This document shows, in pieces, positions 1-12,600 of a stretch of 64,000 bases of DNA. The notes under the pieces are model-generated. The model was not told the origin of the DNA and did not search any database. It saw only the letters and a list, made by a program, of their open reading frames with translations. A program made the position numbers and the translations under genes. Origin of the DNA: Pleurotus djamor (taxonomy: Eukaryota; Basidiomycota; Agaricomycetes; Agaricales; Pleurotaceae); contig JAPEVF010000080.1 in NCBI GenBank assembly GCA_029747585.1, positions 55,183 to 119,182 on the forward strand. Reading direction: 5' to 3'. Each line of letters starts with the position of its first letter. Position 1 is the stretch's first letter.

Positions 1-1590
1 GCATGAAACCCGTCACCTTCACTGTGAGTCTCATGAGAGCATTCCCTTTGCCTGGCCACGCTAACGTGTATCCTCATGTCGTCTCAGGGCAACTGTAGTT
101 GGCACCCACCGATCGCTGAAATGGTGAGCTATTGGCTGTTGATCTCATGCTTCAACCTTGAACCGCCCATGCTTATGCCCTCTTCTCCCAGGTCCTACGC
201 GACGCCCTCTCGTCAACAGCGATTGGAGCGCGTCCACCTCGTAACCCGTAGACGGGCGTAGGACGTCGTGGTATCATTCACAGGTAAGCATATTCGCGGA
301 TGTTCGAGGACCCGCCGCAACTGATGTCTAATGTAGGTACTTGCTCCCGCACGACGCGCTCGTTGAAAGTTGGATGCAGTGCTGCCATCTGCTTGAGCTC
401 AATCCACCCCATCAATGCGGCTGGCGCTTTTGGTGGGCTCGATATTTGCAGCTGCGGAAATTTCGTATGAGTATGGTAGCTTAGTCGACGTACGCCGTGA
501 TCAATCGAAGCAAAATGAAAATATTCCATTTTTCCTATTATTTGAACCATTTACGTAAAAGGAAACTCATTCCCTACCCATCCGAAATAGGAAGGAGTTT
601 TGAGAGCTCAGACCCGCTAACCCTTGAACCTCAGGTTATCGCACTTTTAACCACAGGCCCATCCTTCAAGTTATAACCTACGGTTGGCCGTGCCCAAATA
701 GTTATCAGGTTAAAGCCTATCAACCGTCGTTTGTGCGCTCGCCCGGATAACCCACGGTTAATAGGATCCGCTAGGTGTGTAGTATGCTTCGAGTACCATT
801 CGATGCACGCTGTGTCATCAGTGTTTTCTCCCGTGGACTCATCAGCTAAATCTCACGTGCAGATAGCGAGTCTAAAGCTGGTTCGCTTGGTGAATGTCGT
901 TCAAGAGGCGATGGCGAAATCATGGGTGCTTCCTCGCCTTGTTCACCCACGCCCGTGAAGAAAGCGAGGGATACCGCAGCTCGATGTATTCGTTCCAACG
1001 CACCGAGTCCAAGTCCCACCATACGTCGCCACTCAATGGTTTTGCGTTCGAGCAAATCGCCCTCGCCATTGCAAGCGGAAACTCCTTCTCCTGATACTCG
1101 CCTCGCCTTCTTCATGCACACCAGATCCTTCAGAAAGACGCCTCTTCCTCGCCGTAAAGCTAGCCAAAAAGCCAAGTCAACTATGCTGTCACCTGTTCCC
1201 GGAGTTTCACAGTGTATTGAGACTAGCCCAAGCCCTAGTCCTGCTCCTGGATACTATGCCCGTAAGGCCATCCCAGATCACGTCATTCGGCCTAAACTCA
1301 TATTTTCACTCCCCCAGGCAAGAAGTCGCAGGTAGCCCTCATGAAGGGCTGGCGTCGACGACACTAAAGTGTTGGATTATCATTGCACTAGCCTTACACG
1401 CCCACATTGTACATAGCTTATAGATTTGTAACCGAGACTGTATGAAGATTCTCTTTCTGTGTCGATTTGCCCGTGGCAGCGAAGCGAAGTTGCTGACATA
1501 CTCAGCCGCTGTATTGGCCGCGTTTTTGGTGGCTCCTTTTTTGCTTTACCCCACCACCACTACCATCACCATCACCACGGCAAGTGAGCA
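1..1590. other. No confident gene; weak coding hint around 0.9-1.3 kb
   Basis: I see no recognisable protein or RNA gene here. The + strand stretch at about 922-1335 is open and rich in Ser, Pro and Arg, with a repeated SPSP pattern. It could be an exon of a disordered protein, but I found no start, donor and acceptor set that supports it. Short motifs of the TAACC/GGTTA type recur at 620-770 without a regular period. Confidence 0.3.
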
Positions 1591-1593
1591 ACA

Positions 1594-2510
1594 ATGCCGT
1601 CCCTTCCACAGCTACCAGGTTATGCTGAGATTCCCTCCGTGCTCCCATCGGCATCCGAATCATTCATCATCGCCTGGATTCCGGAGAGTTTGGGACCCGT
1701 CCTAAGCGATACGCTCATTCAACGCGGTCCCGGGTCGATGACGCCCGAGGAGGTACAAGATTTCGCCGTCGAACACCTAGACCATATTACTAGGATAGCC
1801 GCTGGGGTAAGGCTGGAGGTAAAGCGTCACACCAAGCTGAAGAAGCAGAGGGCAAAGCAGATTAGGCGGGAGTTCGAAGTCGCACAGGCGAACGTCGCTG
1901 GTGAGCCAAAACTGGGCAGCTGTGGTGACATCGCCTAATAGGACACTCTTCATTTAGGTCCCTCTTCGCTGGCGAGAACTTCCTCGAAAAAGCGGGGTAC
2001 TCATTTTCGTCTCTTTCTCAGCTGACTCGGACCTGATACGATTTGTGCCTACATCATAGTCAGGACTCTTTCTAACTATGACTCGTCAGGGACTTGGGGG
2101 GATAGTGACCAACTTTTCACTGTTGAAGACGGTCAGTCATGATTCGCAACAGATAGGTCACATATAATGACCTTGCGCATCGAAAATAGGAAATCCAAGT
2201 CAATGCGCCATGGGCGAGGTCAGCGTTGGCATGGAACGGTTGACAGACGTCGACGCTTATACTCGTGAGTCTTCCTATCTGGTCTTGTAAGATACAAGGC
2301 CAAGCCCTGACGGCCGCTTTGTCAGGCTCAGGTAATAGGTTCAAATTCACGACGTCAACCAAAGGGAAAGGGAAGAGCGTCGATCCTGCTGAACGACAAG
2401 CAGCCATCGAGAGAGGCTTTCCACCTGAAGCTGATGAAGCGCGTCTGTCATGTGGAGGGACAACTAGAAAGCGAAAGTGGATGGGTAAGGAGAATGACGA
2501 TGGTGAGTAA
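1594..2510 (+). CDS. Possible small hypothetical gene, structure unresolved
   Basis: Unknown protein. Starting at the ATG at 1594, a 114-residue open stretch begins MPSLPQLPGYAEIPSVLPSA and has a Lys/Arg-rich helical C-terminal part (VKRHTKLKKQRAKQIRREF). A second open stretch (about 2333-2510) is basic, with KGKGK and RKRKW motifs, and ends at a GTGAGTAAT donor. They could be exons of one nuclear protein, because donor-like GTGAC, GTGAGTCTT and GTGAGTAAT sites lie between and after them. I could not build one phased model, so the boundaries are indicative only. Confidence 0.25.
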
Positions 2511-4291
2511 TCTTTGAAGCTTGATCTTTCGTATTCAAGCAGAACCAACCCACTGTAAGCAGATATATTCTTTGAGGGCTGAGGGCTGATCGATGACTTC
2601 AAAGCCATGTCGTAGAGAGCCAGTAACTCGTCAGAAAGGTTTCTTTTTATTTTCATTTATTCGAATGTCAAGTTTGTGCGATTTTGATATGTGCCCAGTC
2701 CGATTTGTAACAGCTACGCCTACCTAGCTTCCTGTGTTTACTTGATAGTCCCCTGCGTATCAATGTCAGTTCTCTTTGTGATGAAATGCGTGCCGACCCC
2801 ACGTACGAGCCAGACCCAAATATCCGGCTCCCAAAGAGTAAGATGGATGGAAATGGTTTGGTAGAGTCAAGGGCTCGTGAGAGACGGGGGCCGGAGGAGG
2901 ATCGAGGACGCTTCAGGTCCGAGCATCGTAAGGAGTAGAATGTTACGCTGAGAATCGAAGAAGGGAGATTGTACAAACGCGACGCGTCGAATACGACGCG
3001 CTCCGTGACTGCCTGGCTGTGACCGAGTTTTGTTGATTGTGACGTGGTCACAGAGCTTCAACTGACATCGCCACGTCGGAAACACATATAAACCCAAGCT
3101 TCCTTCTCCTACTTCCCTCAGAGCAAACCACAACTTGGGTGCATTGGTCTATTGCAGCCTATTGCGGACAAACCGATTTCCCTCGCCAGCTTCCGTATGG
3201 GTGGGAACCCGCCCCGCAATAGTGTGCGCAAATTCATGACTCCTCTGTGTGTGGTCTCTGGTCGAGGTTGGGCGGGAAACATCGTATTTGGAGACCTTGG
3301 GCCATCCCTTCTGACAACAGCTGGGGTGTCTGAGTATGCCGACCGTGTTCGCTAACGCTAACACGACGGGCTAACTCTCGGGTAACAGGATGCGTGATGT
3401 CGCCACCTCCCAGAGAACGATCCGTCTCTGGTTCTATAAGTAATATATAGCCCTTCTCAGATTTAGTTTACATACGTAGAGGTGTCCTTCCTGTTCTTGG
3501 GTAGATGTTTGTCAATGCTAGCGACATTTCTCGTATGATCCATGGACGGTAGGACCCTCCGACAATGAGTACAAGGCAGGGGCACCGCGTGGAAGCTTAG
3601 ATTGGGGTTATCTTCGTCATCAGACAAGTCTGGATCGAGGACTAGCAGTACTTTTGAGCTACAGGGAGGTCGTCGGAACGCCGCGACGGAAATTAGAGGA
3701 GCAGCCTACCATCATGGGCCGACCAGGAAGCTCCTCTAGCCCATGAGAGGGACCAGCCTTTGATCGTGTATGTCTTCCGTCAAGTACACTGCGAGCCTAC
3801 AGGCTGCGGCACTTGAGCTTAAGTAAACTATGGGTTGGCCAATGTTGAGTAAAGTCAACCAACTACGGGAGAATGTTCTGAGTCTCGATACAACGTAGAT
3901 AAATGTATCAAAGCTCACCGTCTGAACAGTCCACGAGGTTCCATGGAACTGATAGGAAATCTTCGTTCTGCCCCTCATATGTTCATCCGAATCGGGACGT
4001 TCCATGTAAGTCAAGCATCACGAGGAATTTTTCAAATTGAAATGTAGATCGTGACATTGATGCTGAAGAGCTGAAGCAAGTAGCCCCGAGTCCATTGTTG
4101 AAGGATTTGGATCCCTTGAAGAAAGCGTTGAGAAGGCGAAAAGGATTGGAAAAGTCGGAAGTGGAGGCAGGCGGCGTCTAGGATAGCGCTCATATTGATC
4201 GAACGGTGACTCCGGTATCATGGCGCCGAGAAATTGTTTACCACATTCCCATATGTCGCAATCCTGACCAGCACTTCGTTTCTTGCGCACC
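2511..4291. other. Intergenic stretch upstream of the MFS gene
   Basis: No gene is supported. Open frames on the minus strand here are short and show no family signature. The one at 4018-4293 begins on top of the MFS start codon. The stretch presumably holds the MFS promoter. Confidence 0.4.
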
Positions 4292-6503
4292 ATGTCGCCG
4301 ACGGAGCAAGAGCACCCTCAAGATTCGTCTCGCTCTGAACGCTCGCCTTTGCTCGGTCAGGCAAAAGGGGGAGACGAGAACAACTATGGTTCTCGAAGTG
4401 GATTTCCGAATGGAAATGAGTCCGGAGCTGAAGAGGGTATCGTCCCACCAGAAGAAGTTCTCAACGGGGGGAAGGAGATGCCTGAAAATATGGCAAAAAT
4501 TGTAAGCTTCGCCATGCGATGTGGTTCAACTTTGTGAACTCACGAGACGTTAGGTCATCCCAATGGCCATCGGTATCTTCCTCGCTGCCATGGACGGAAC
4601 AATCGTCGTGAGCTGTGCGTATCTTCTGGTTTTGAACATGGTCTCCGCTGAGCCTTAAACTCATTCAGCGTACGCGGCGATCGGTAGCGAGCTCAAGCAG
4701 CTCCAGAGTACCAGTTGGATCGCCACGGGCTACATGTTGACACTGACCAGCTTCCAGTCAGTTCAAGCTACCATCCTACATCCTAAAAACTTATCAATAT
4801 TCTAGGCCATTGTACGGCAAAATGAGCGACATCTTCGGTCGAAAAGCTTGCCTTCTATTTGCCTATAGCGTATTTGCTTTGGGCTCCCTTTTCTGCGGCC
4901 TTGCTAGAAACATGACAGAACTCATCGCTGCGAGAGCTGTGGCTGGCATTGGTGGTGGCGGTATGACAACGTGAGTACTTCCTGGATCTGCTCAAAAGCG
5001 ACGATCTGATGATGACGTAGTGTAGTGAGCATCATCATGTCTGATATTGTCCCATTAAGGTCGAGAGGGACCTGGCAAGGTACGTCCAAGTTTGGCTTAC
5101 ATCCCTTTTTTCTAATGTCGAACAACAGGCATATTGAACATTGTTTTTGCTACTGGCTCTGCGGCTGGGGCCCCGCTGGGTGGATTCCTCGCCGATAGTA
5201 TAGGTTGGAGATGGTACGCACTCATCTTTGCATAGACTCATGACCCCGGACCCATCCACGTTTTCCAGGGCTTTTCTCGTCCAAGTGCCTATCACTTTCC
5301 TAGCTATCGCCAGCGTCACCCTTGCCCTGGACTTACCCAAAGTTGAAAACTCTGATTTCCACTCCAAGATTCGACGCGTCGACTTCCCTGGCGCTATCAC
5401 CCTTGTCCTGGCGGTGTTCTCCCTGCTGTACGCCTTGGACCGTGGCGGCAATATTACTTGGACTGATAAATACACTGTCGGTGCTTTATCTTCCTTCCTC
5501 GCCTTCTCCTTCCTCTTCGGCGCAATCGAGATGGAACTAGCCAAGGAGCCGTTCGCGCCTAAGCGTATCATTATCAATCGCTCCTTAATAGCGAGCTACT
5601 TGGTCAATTTCTTTGGGATGGCTTCTGGTTTATCCATGCTGTTTCATGTTTCGTTGTGGCTCCAAGCCGTCAAAGGAATGTCGGCCTCTCAGGCTGGTGT
5701 GTGGTTGCTGTGGAGTATCGGAGGCAGCGTCATCGGAAGTCTCGCCGGTGGATTCATGATGCAGGTGACTGGACGCTACTATTGGCTGACAGTCGGGGCC
5801 TATGCCGCGCTCTTCGTCGGTGGATTGGTGACCACGTTAATGACGGGTTTGCTGGCGACATCATTTGTCGCGCTCGCTATCGGTAGGACGAATTTCGAAC
5901 TCTCGACCTGACGTTCTGCTCATGTCATTCTTCTCCAGGTCTTGTCGTGTCAAGCTTGGGCAACGGTACTTGACCTTCATACCTCCACTTAAACTCTGAC
6001 TCACCCCCTGCTTAGGCAGCGGAATCACCACTAGCTTGATCGCCCTCATCGCTAACGCCGGTCCTGCGGACCAGGCCATTGCTACTGCAGGTACGTCTCA
6101 CCTTCGACTCGAGACTAACCCTTTTGACTAATTATCACCTTCATCACCAGTGTCATACCTATTCCGTTCTCTTGGCTCCGTCATTGGCCTCTCCGTTGGT
6201 AGTACCTTGGTCCAATCCACGCTTCGAACCTTCCTTCGTCGTCAGCTAGACGGCACCGACGTCGATGAGGTATGTCAGCTTCCTTGATGGGCATCGGAAC
6301 CTCTTACTGATCTCTTGCCCCAGCTTATCCGCCGCGTTCGAGAATCCCTAAGCTATGTCGACACGCTGGATCCTACTACTCAAGCCGCTGTTCGCTACTC
6401 TTATGAACAAGCCGTGCACATAACATTGATATTTACTACCACGATGGGTGCATTTGCTGTCCTTTCGTCACTGTTCATCAAGGAGACGGCATTGTCCAAA
6501 TAG
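4292..6503 (+). CDS. MFS transporter, DHA2 / vacuolar basic amino acid (Vba/Fnx1-like) type
   Basis: Predicted multi-spanning drug:H+ antiporter-2 family transporter of 560 aa, probably vacuolar or plasma membrane. Exons: 4292-4501, 4554-4614, 4669-4756, 4806-4970, 5021-5079, 5129-5213, 5269-5882, 5939-5965, 6016-6090, 6151-6269, 6324-6503; all junctions are GT-AG and in phase. The soluble N-terminus carries an acidic/Ser segment with SPLLG. Next comes the helix with the family signature LAAMDGTIV, then the MFS loop motif GKMSDIFGRK between helices 2 and 3, RAVAGIGGGG in helix 4, and GTWQGILN plus SAAGAPLGGFLADSIGWRW around helix 5, as in S. pombe Fnx1 and yeast Vba proteins. The start is the first ATG in a good context (gcgcaccATG). 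The substrate is inferred from family resemblance: basic amino acids or small toxic compounds are both possible. Confidence 0.9.
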
Positions 6504-7423
6504 ACTATCTGTAACTTATAGTATGTAAAAGTCCTGTCTAAGGTCTTTCAAGTCCCTTTTGATGCTACCTTGTACATTGTATAGATGAGGCATGGCTTTA
6601 CCATTGCCATAGATATCTCAATACTGCGCGACCTTGTGGGACCTCAGGCCTCGGGCCTCAAGGCCTCAATGCCCACAAGGCCCAATCGGACTTGCAAGTT
6701 CCAAAGCATATTCAACGGAGCAAACCGAGACGCCGATATCAACGAGGTACATATCTTCTTCAATCAATCAAGCATACCTCCAGACAATTAACAACGTGTA
6801 TCAAAGTAAGCACCAATGCGGCCAGAAATCGCCACGACTCACACCTTAACAACAACAACGATGGACTTCACGCAGTACTCCGCCATCGATAGCAAGCAAG
6901 CCTGTGATGTCGTTAAATTTTCTGGTCGTTATATTTTGTGTTGAATCAGTCAGCTTCACGGGTCCTAGAGCAATTCCGGAGACTACTTAAATTCATAATG
7001 AAGTCCTCGCCCACAGTTCCAGTTGCTAGATTCCTATATCTATTCGACGGGATCAGAGATTTGCCTGTGGGATAAGAAGAGGTCGAGACAGATCTCCCAG
7101 AGTCAATGTACGTCCACCGTTCAAACGTTCAGGCCCAGAATTCAGACACTTTAAGTTCTGTGGGTCTCATGCCCTCTTAGATGGTATCCTATCACGATTA
7201 TCACCCAGTATCCCTGGTTGAGAAAATGAGGCTTTGCGAGGTGTAATAAACTCGCTTGCCACGGTCCAGTAACCGGATACAAAGCTATGTGAGAAGAGTC
7301 GATATACCGCTTTACAAAGCAAGGCGAATAGTAGACAGTGTTACATAAATAATACGATGCGTCCCAGGTATGTAGAAGATGAAAAAGATGATAGACGCGC
7401 GAGCTGATGCTTGAGTGTCGTCG
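6504..7423. other. Intergenic between convergent genes
   Basis: About 0.9 kb between the 3' end of the MFS gene and the 3' end of the next gene on the other strand. A short run at 6641-6690 is made of repeated AGGCCT/GGCCTC words. Nothing else stands out. Confidence 0.5.
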
Positions 7424-8603
7424 CTAGACCTTGGGCGAAGCGATCTTCAGCTTCGTCGTCAATGGTTCTAATTCTGTATCAGATTGTGTACTTTTAAACG
7501 TCAAGGAACAACGGGCTTACCACCCTCCAGACGATTTTCCTTCGTCGAGCGTTTCCGTTTGAAGCTAGGAGTGCGCCCCTTAGGGGTAGCCTCAGCACCT
7601 CGTCCCTCGATGCAGCTAGTGTGCGTGCTGCCTTCAGAATGCGCGATAGGTGATCCCGTGGGTTCTAAAGTATCACCGTTAGACGACGCCGGTCTTACTT
7701 TGAGATAGCTAAAACTCACTTCCACGCGCAACATCAATTGAAGGTAGCCCCGCCTGGCTGTGATTTTTGGAAGGTGATCTATCATCTTCGTGCTTCATAG
7801 GCGACGAGAACAATGAATCAACTGAGAAAGGGTAGCGGATTTCAGCTCTGACACGAGAAGCGTAAGAGCTAGGCTTACAAGACTTGGTAGAGCTGATACT
7901 TCTAATCGGAGACGAAGCGTCTATGATGTTCCACATAAAAGAACAGATTGGGTAGCGATTGCAGATGAACGTACCAGCACCAATAGATAGAGCAACCTTT
8001 CTCGCAGCTTCGGCGTCTGAATCACGAAGTGGTTATGTGAACAGGTAACCACGACTGTCACTTGGCTGTCACGTACTACGTTTGGCGCATAAAGCAAGGA
8101 TATCGATGTCCAGGCATCGAACAGGGGGAGGAAAGGGGTAGCCTGTGAGATTGTGAATATCCGCACGCATACGTTCACCATGGCGAACTCACTCCAACCA
8201 GGGTAGGCTGCCCAGGTATGAGTGACCGACTGAGCTGAATCTTGTAGCTTCGCCGGAGTATTTGGTGTCTCTGAGTCGGTTTCTGCATTACAATGTGGAT
8301 ATATGCGCATCGAAATACCGCGGAGGCGTATAATCAGTAAAACGGACCATAGAAAAGATGGAATCAGTGAGGATCTACGTAGGCGGGGCAGCCAAAAGAT
8401 AGCTACTCACCATAAACTTGTGTTCCTTTCTGACTGCGCGCTGAAAACGCGTTAGAACGAGCGGCGGGCAAGCACGGACGACGATAGCCAGCAGCGTCGT
8501 TCCTAAGGTAGTTTGACCCGCTCCGAAGGACTTTTACTTTCAGCTCGACTTGCTGGAGGTCGTGTGGGGCATTGCTGGGCGGGTTGAGCTCGTCGTTTGT
8601 CAT
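7424..8603 (-). CDS. Hypothetical nuclear-type protein, 7 exons
   Basis: Not recognised. The exon model, minus strand: 8603-8411, 8282-8193, 8142-8080, 8016-7975, 7920-7720, 7664-7521, 7473-7424. All junctions are GT-AG and in phase, giving 260 aa. The start is MTNDELNPPS. A central part (AKHAEAARKVALSIGA) looks helical. The second half is Ser/Pro/Lys-rich and ends with a bipartite basic stretch (FKRKRSTKENR) that would serve as a nuclear localisation signal, followed by a short tail ending in SPKV. Introns are 47-128 nt, several with CTAAC-like branch points. The last intron is inferred from a GTAAGC donor and ATACAG acceptor; without it the protein would end 15 codons earlier at 7501. The function is unknown; a regulatory, mostly disordered protein is the best description. 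Confidence 0.6.
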
Positions 8604-9627
8604 GGTGTCGCAAGAGGAGGAAGGACGTGGCGGTAGTAGAAGAGAAAGGGGGACGCGAGGAAGATCGACGCGACGGTGAAGTATAAATCATGGTTTCGTG
8701 ATGAGTGAATTGTCTCTGTGACGTCACGCCCTCTTGCCTGAGCAGTTGGCCACCCACAACACAGCACCAGCGACCCATCCAGGTTAGTTCTGATTGGGAA
8801 CACAGAGGGTTGAAGACAGTGAAAACGGAGGACACAAAAGCTTCGCTTTACGTCCTGTTTTCGTAGCAGACACTGAGATCTTCGTCAAGTTTCAGTCGCC
8901 TGTGAGTTGGGCAGCGTCGGCCGGTCAAGATCAGGAGTAGTGACGCCGCGACGACAAGTATGGCGAACGATGATGAGCAACCTTCGCAGATGTATGCTGG
9001 ATGCCTCAAGCAGTGCCATGGACAACGATAAATCCACCATCTTCATCATCCGACATCCACAGAGTATCGTATCTCGAAATGAGGCACAGGGTGGGCTTAT
9101 ATGCACGGTCTTCATCATTTCCAGTGCCCTCTTGAGTGTACAATCACGAGTCCTCTGCGTTCTAGGCTCTGTGGTAGCTAGAATCGATGCGATAGCGACT
9201 TGAGTTTTGGCTTGGGTCGATCCGGAAGGGAAGACAGAGTAAAAGAGTCAGGATAAAAATCGCGGAGAATCGCTTGAACACCTACCAACTTCTCTGTCCT
9301 CGTTGCCATGAGTATAATCCAAGCATAACCAAGGGGTACCGTATGCGCGTTGCTGCCGTTGAGGATGAGATTTGAGGCAGCCAAGGAGGAACTTGGAAGT
9401 GGGAGGTGCCCCCTGGTCGCCGAGCGGCGCTTATGGAAGCGCTCGAGACCGTTCATCCCTATGCAATAGATAACCGAAGTCGATATTTCAAAACAAAAAC
9501 ACATCACAGCCAAAACCAGAGTTCATGTAAAGTGTACACTACTGAACATGTATGCATAGAGAATAAATAAAGAGTTCCTACCCGTGTAAACCCCTCAAAC
9601 GAGAGAAGTCAGCAGGGGTAACCGAGA
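8604..9627. other. Intergenic, no supported gene
   Basis: Open frames of up to about 110 codons occur on both strands (for example 9178-9513 minus) but show no family motif, no splice-site support and no biased codon use. The stretch must include the promoter of the 7424-8603 gene. Confidence 0.4.
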
Positions 9628-10612
9628 CTAGAAAAAGATTCTCCTGAACCTCAAACTCGGAAGTGGATGCGAAGCCCATGTCTCAACGTCCTTGAAATCC
9701 GAGAGCATCCACTGGACATCATCCAGCGCCAGCGCAATTCCAGCCTTTGTCTTCTGCAAAGGCTTCTTCTCATCCACCATCTCCTTCTGAAGGAGCAGGC
9801 TCCTCGGCTTGGAGTTGCGGAGAACTTGATCAACAATGGTCCACGCAGACTCGTGCGTTCCGTCATAGCGAGCGGTCTTCGAGCCATGCTCGATCATGGA
9901 GCGCCAGTACTTGTCCATGAGCTCTTGCTCTCGAGCCTCGCCTACGCCTGGAGTCAAGCGATCATTCCACATAGTGCTAGCAAGAAGAACGTTCTGCACG
10001 GCATCTTCACCGCAGAGATTCTCGAAGAGACGCAAATTACGCAGGGGCGAGCCGGCCATTCGGTTATCAGTGATACGATGTGTGTATATGATCCCCGAGA
10101 GCTTGATGTTGTCTTTATAACTGCGTGTTCGTCAGTGACTAAATCAGGAAAGGAACATGCAAGGGGAGCGGATATGAAGACGGGGAAGTGTGCTCACGTC
10201 TTCTGTAACCACTCGGCAATCGAGGTGAGGACTTGTGAGTCCGAAATATCGGTATTGTTGAAGCTTGGTGTATCGATGAAAACGATGGATCGATTGGGAT
10301 CAGAAGGGTGTCTGCACCGCACGGATTGAACTTGAGTAGTCCGTGAATGGAGGGTGTGTCCGACGTCTGTGGTTCCCTGTCCCGTAGCAGTATTAATGAA
10401 CTGACAGAGAGGAAGGGTGAGATGGTCGAGTCGTTGCAACAAGGATAAGAACAGACTCACGAGACTTTTTCCAGAACCAGTCGGACCCATCAAGCTGCCA
10501 TGGGATTCATAGCCTGAGCGCTGGGCATGGAGCGGGGAAGGCAAAGGTAAACATACGCGATGATGGTATCCGTGGGATGGAGCTGGAGTTTGCTTGGGGA
10601 ACGGGACAACAT
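9628..10612 (-). CDS. P-loop GTPase, fungal AIG1/septin-like G-domain protein
   Basis: Cytosolic GTP-binding protein of a family greatly expanded in Agaricomycetes. Exons, minus strand: 10612-10557, 10494-10461, 10400-10198, 10120-9628, giving 261 aa, all in phase. Residues 18-29 read IALMGPTGSGKS, a Walker A/G1 loop. Further on comes FIDTPSFNNTD in the G3 position (DTPSF in place of DxxG). The fourth exon begins YKDNIKLSGIIYTHRITDNR and continues RMAGSPLRNLRLFENLCGED and VLLASTMWN, the family's conserved middle block. The C-terminal third is helical with AGIALALDDV. The start comes from a tiny first exon that splices directly into the P-loop, as usual in this family. Biological role unknown; members are often linked to NLR-like or stress responses by association only. 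Confidence 0.85.
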
Positions 10613-11063
10613 TATGGTGAGTAGAGCAGGTGAGTAAGAAACTAGAGAGCACTTGGTACAGCACGGTTGGAGAATGGGTCCAACTTATAAGTAGGAACGT
10701 AGCGAGTTCGATACAGCTGTTAGGGAGCATGTCTGTTCGTCAAGAACATGCCCTAAGTATGAAACACTGCTTCAAGCGAGGGACGAGTAAGGCTATCCCA
10801 AGATCGAACTCGAAGCATCGAGCCTCTAAGTCGTGCGAGGAAGCGCTGTAGCGCTTGGGACGGACAGCAAGGGAAAGGTCACAGCAGGACATTCGGTGTT
10901 GGTGAGATTTATATTGATTCCAGCCGAACACAGCAAGGTCTCTCGACAGCGTCAAAACGTGTATGACTGTTTAGAGCACACGTACAAAACGGTCCTTTTA
11001 TGCATGCCTCACGATCCAGCGCCCTGTAAGCGACTGCGTTACTGCGCGGTTGAAATTTGAAAG
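10613..11063. other. Intergenic / promoter of the P-loop GTPase
   Basis: A 450-bp gap between two genes transcribed on the minus strand. No further feature was recognised. Confidence 0.5.
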
Positions 11064-12600
11064 TTAAGCCGGAAATGGGAATGTGGCTGGACTCTTGAAT
11101 CCGTTTGAGCCCACTGCCCTCACACCGAAGTTAACGTTGTCTTTGGACAGTTTGAGGGTGACAGTGTTGGTCCGTCCTACTGGAATGGCATGCGTCCAAA
11201 AGGCTTCATGAGGATTGCGGTAGACCACCTCATAGCCTCCAGTCGCATGTGGGTCGAGAGCCCAGGTTATCGTCGAGTTGTTGGTGAGGACGGACTCGTT
11301 CATCGTGACATTCTTCGGAGTCCCAGGAGCGTTGGCCAGCGACCACAAAGCGGCCCCATTGACTTTGGCGACTCTAGTGATGAAATCGAAATCGACGAAC
11401 TCGATAAGGTCGCCGATTTGAATACCCTTCTCAACGCGGACGTCTTGGTGTTGGTGGTTGAAGTCTTCGTTTGGTTCCGTGAAACGGACGGCAGGAATGC
11501 CTCTTTGAAGGAACGGTATGTGGTCGCCGGACCGTAGGAATCGGTCTTGTCGGTAAATCATCTCAACTACGAAACATGAATGCAAGTTTTCATTAAGGCG
11601 GAGAACGCCGATGAAAAGGCTACGGACTTACTGCTCATTTTGGTAACATCGTTCGTGGATACCTCAGATACGAAGCGCCCAAGCTGCCGCGCAGGCGTAT
11701 CGTTTTCTCCTCCTATGGACAGTCTCTGCGAAATTCGGGAGGCAGAGTCCGTGGATTGCATGCCTTGGCGTATGACAGAAGGATCTCGTACACCATCATC
11801 AGCTGTAGAGCTACCGACGATGTCATTATTGAGCATCCCTTGCACATCGACCCCGGAGTCGACAAGCGTCTGTGCAAGGAAGTTCGCGCCGAACAACCCC
11901 TGCTCCTCGCCCGCCACAGCAGCAAATACGATAGTGGCGGCTGGTCGACGCGTAGCCATCACCCTAGCTAATTCCATGACCACCGCAACACCAGAAGCAT
12001 CATCGTTAGCTCCCGGTGAATCATTGGTAAAGTCCATGATATCTGAGTTTCGTGAGTCGTAATGCCCTGAGAGGACATAGACGCGGTTAGGTTCAGACGA
12101 TCCTCTCAAGGTGGCGACGATATCGCTGATAACGGTGTTGGTGGGAATACGATTCACTGGAACTTGAACATAACTTGGGACGGTGACCGTCATGCGACCA
12201 TGCGATGCTCGAGCGATAGTGCGCATCTCAGATGCTATCCAGTCACGGGCTGCACCGATACCTCGGTGAGGGTCGGTCTGACTGGAAAGCGTGTGCCTGG
12301 TGCCGAATGAGACGAGCTTTTCGATGATCTGGCGAACACGCCTGGTGTCGATCCCCGAGAGAATATCACGGAGTTCTCGGTCGGGAGATTGAGGGACTAA
12401 ATTGTGACCGGGACCAACTGGCCAGGAGTCGGCGATGATACATTGTTCAGGCGGGATGGGGATACGAGTGGAAAGTTTCTGGGAAGAGACTGAATTGGAG
12501 TTAGTAGGATGAAAGCCGCTTGGGGAAGGATGTACATACCAAGGGAGACATCGGATAGAATTAAAGGTATACATGCGAGGGTGATCAATGAAAGACGCAT
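11064..12600 (-). CDS. Secreted M28 family metallopeptidase (aminopeptidase)
   Basis: Zinc-dependent exopeptidase predicted to be secreted. Exons, minus strand: 12600-12540, 12489-11632, 11566-11064; 473 aa, in phase. Exon 1 encodes a signal peptide ([20 protein letters not shown]). Metal and catalytic residues of the M28 fold are in place: H164/D166 in SGHYDSR, D184 in PGANDDASG, the catalytic Glu pair E216-E217 in [10 protein letters not shown]244 in NNDIVG, and a late His in the [10 protein letters not shown]...HQHQD block. The C-terminal 130 residues form a fibronectin-like beta domain ([10 protein letters not shown]... TITWALDP... [19 protein letters not shown]), as seen in some secreted M28 enzymes. 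The likely role is release of N-terminal amino acids from peptides outside the cell. The product looks intact. Confidence 0.9.

Noticed and set aside
620..775. Repeated TAACC/GGTTA words as telomere-like sequence
   Set aside because: No regular period and not the TTAGGG unit of basidiomycete telomeres.
4018..4293. Minus-strand open frame of 91 codons overlapping the MFS start
   Set aside because: It begins on top of the MFS start codon, has no family motif, and would place a divergent gene with no promoter space.
6641..6690. AGGCCT-rich words as a possible transposon end, also near 38.67 and 49.45 kb
   Set aside because: Short, without matching inverted ends or target duplications; could be chance or a common short repeat.
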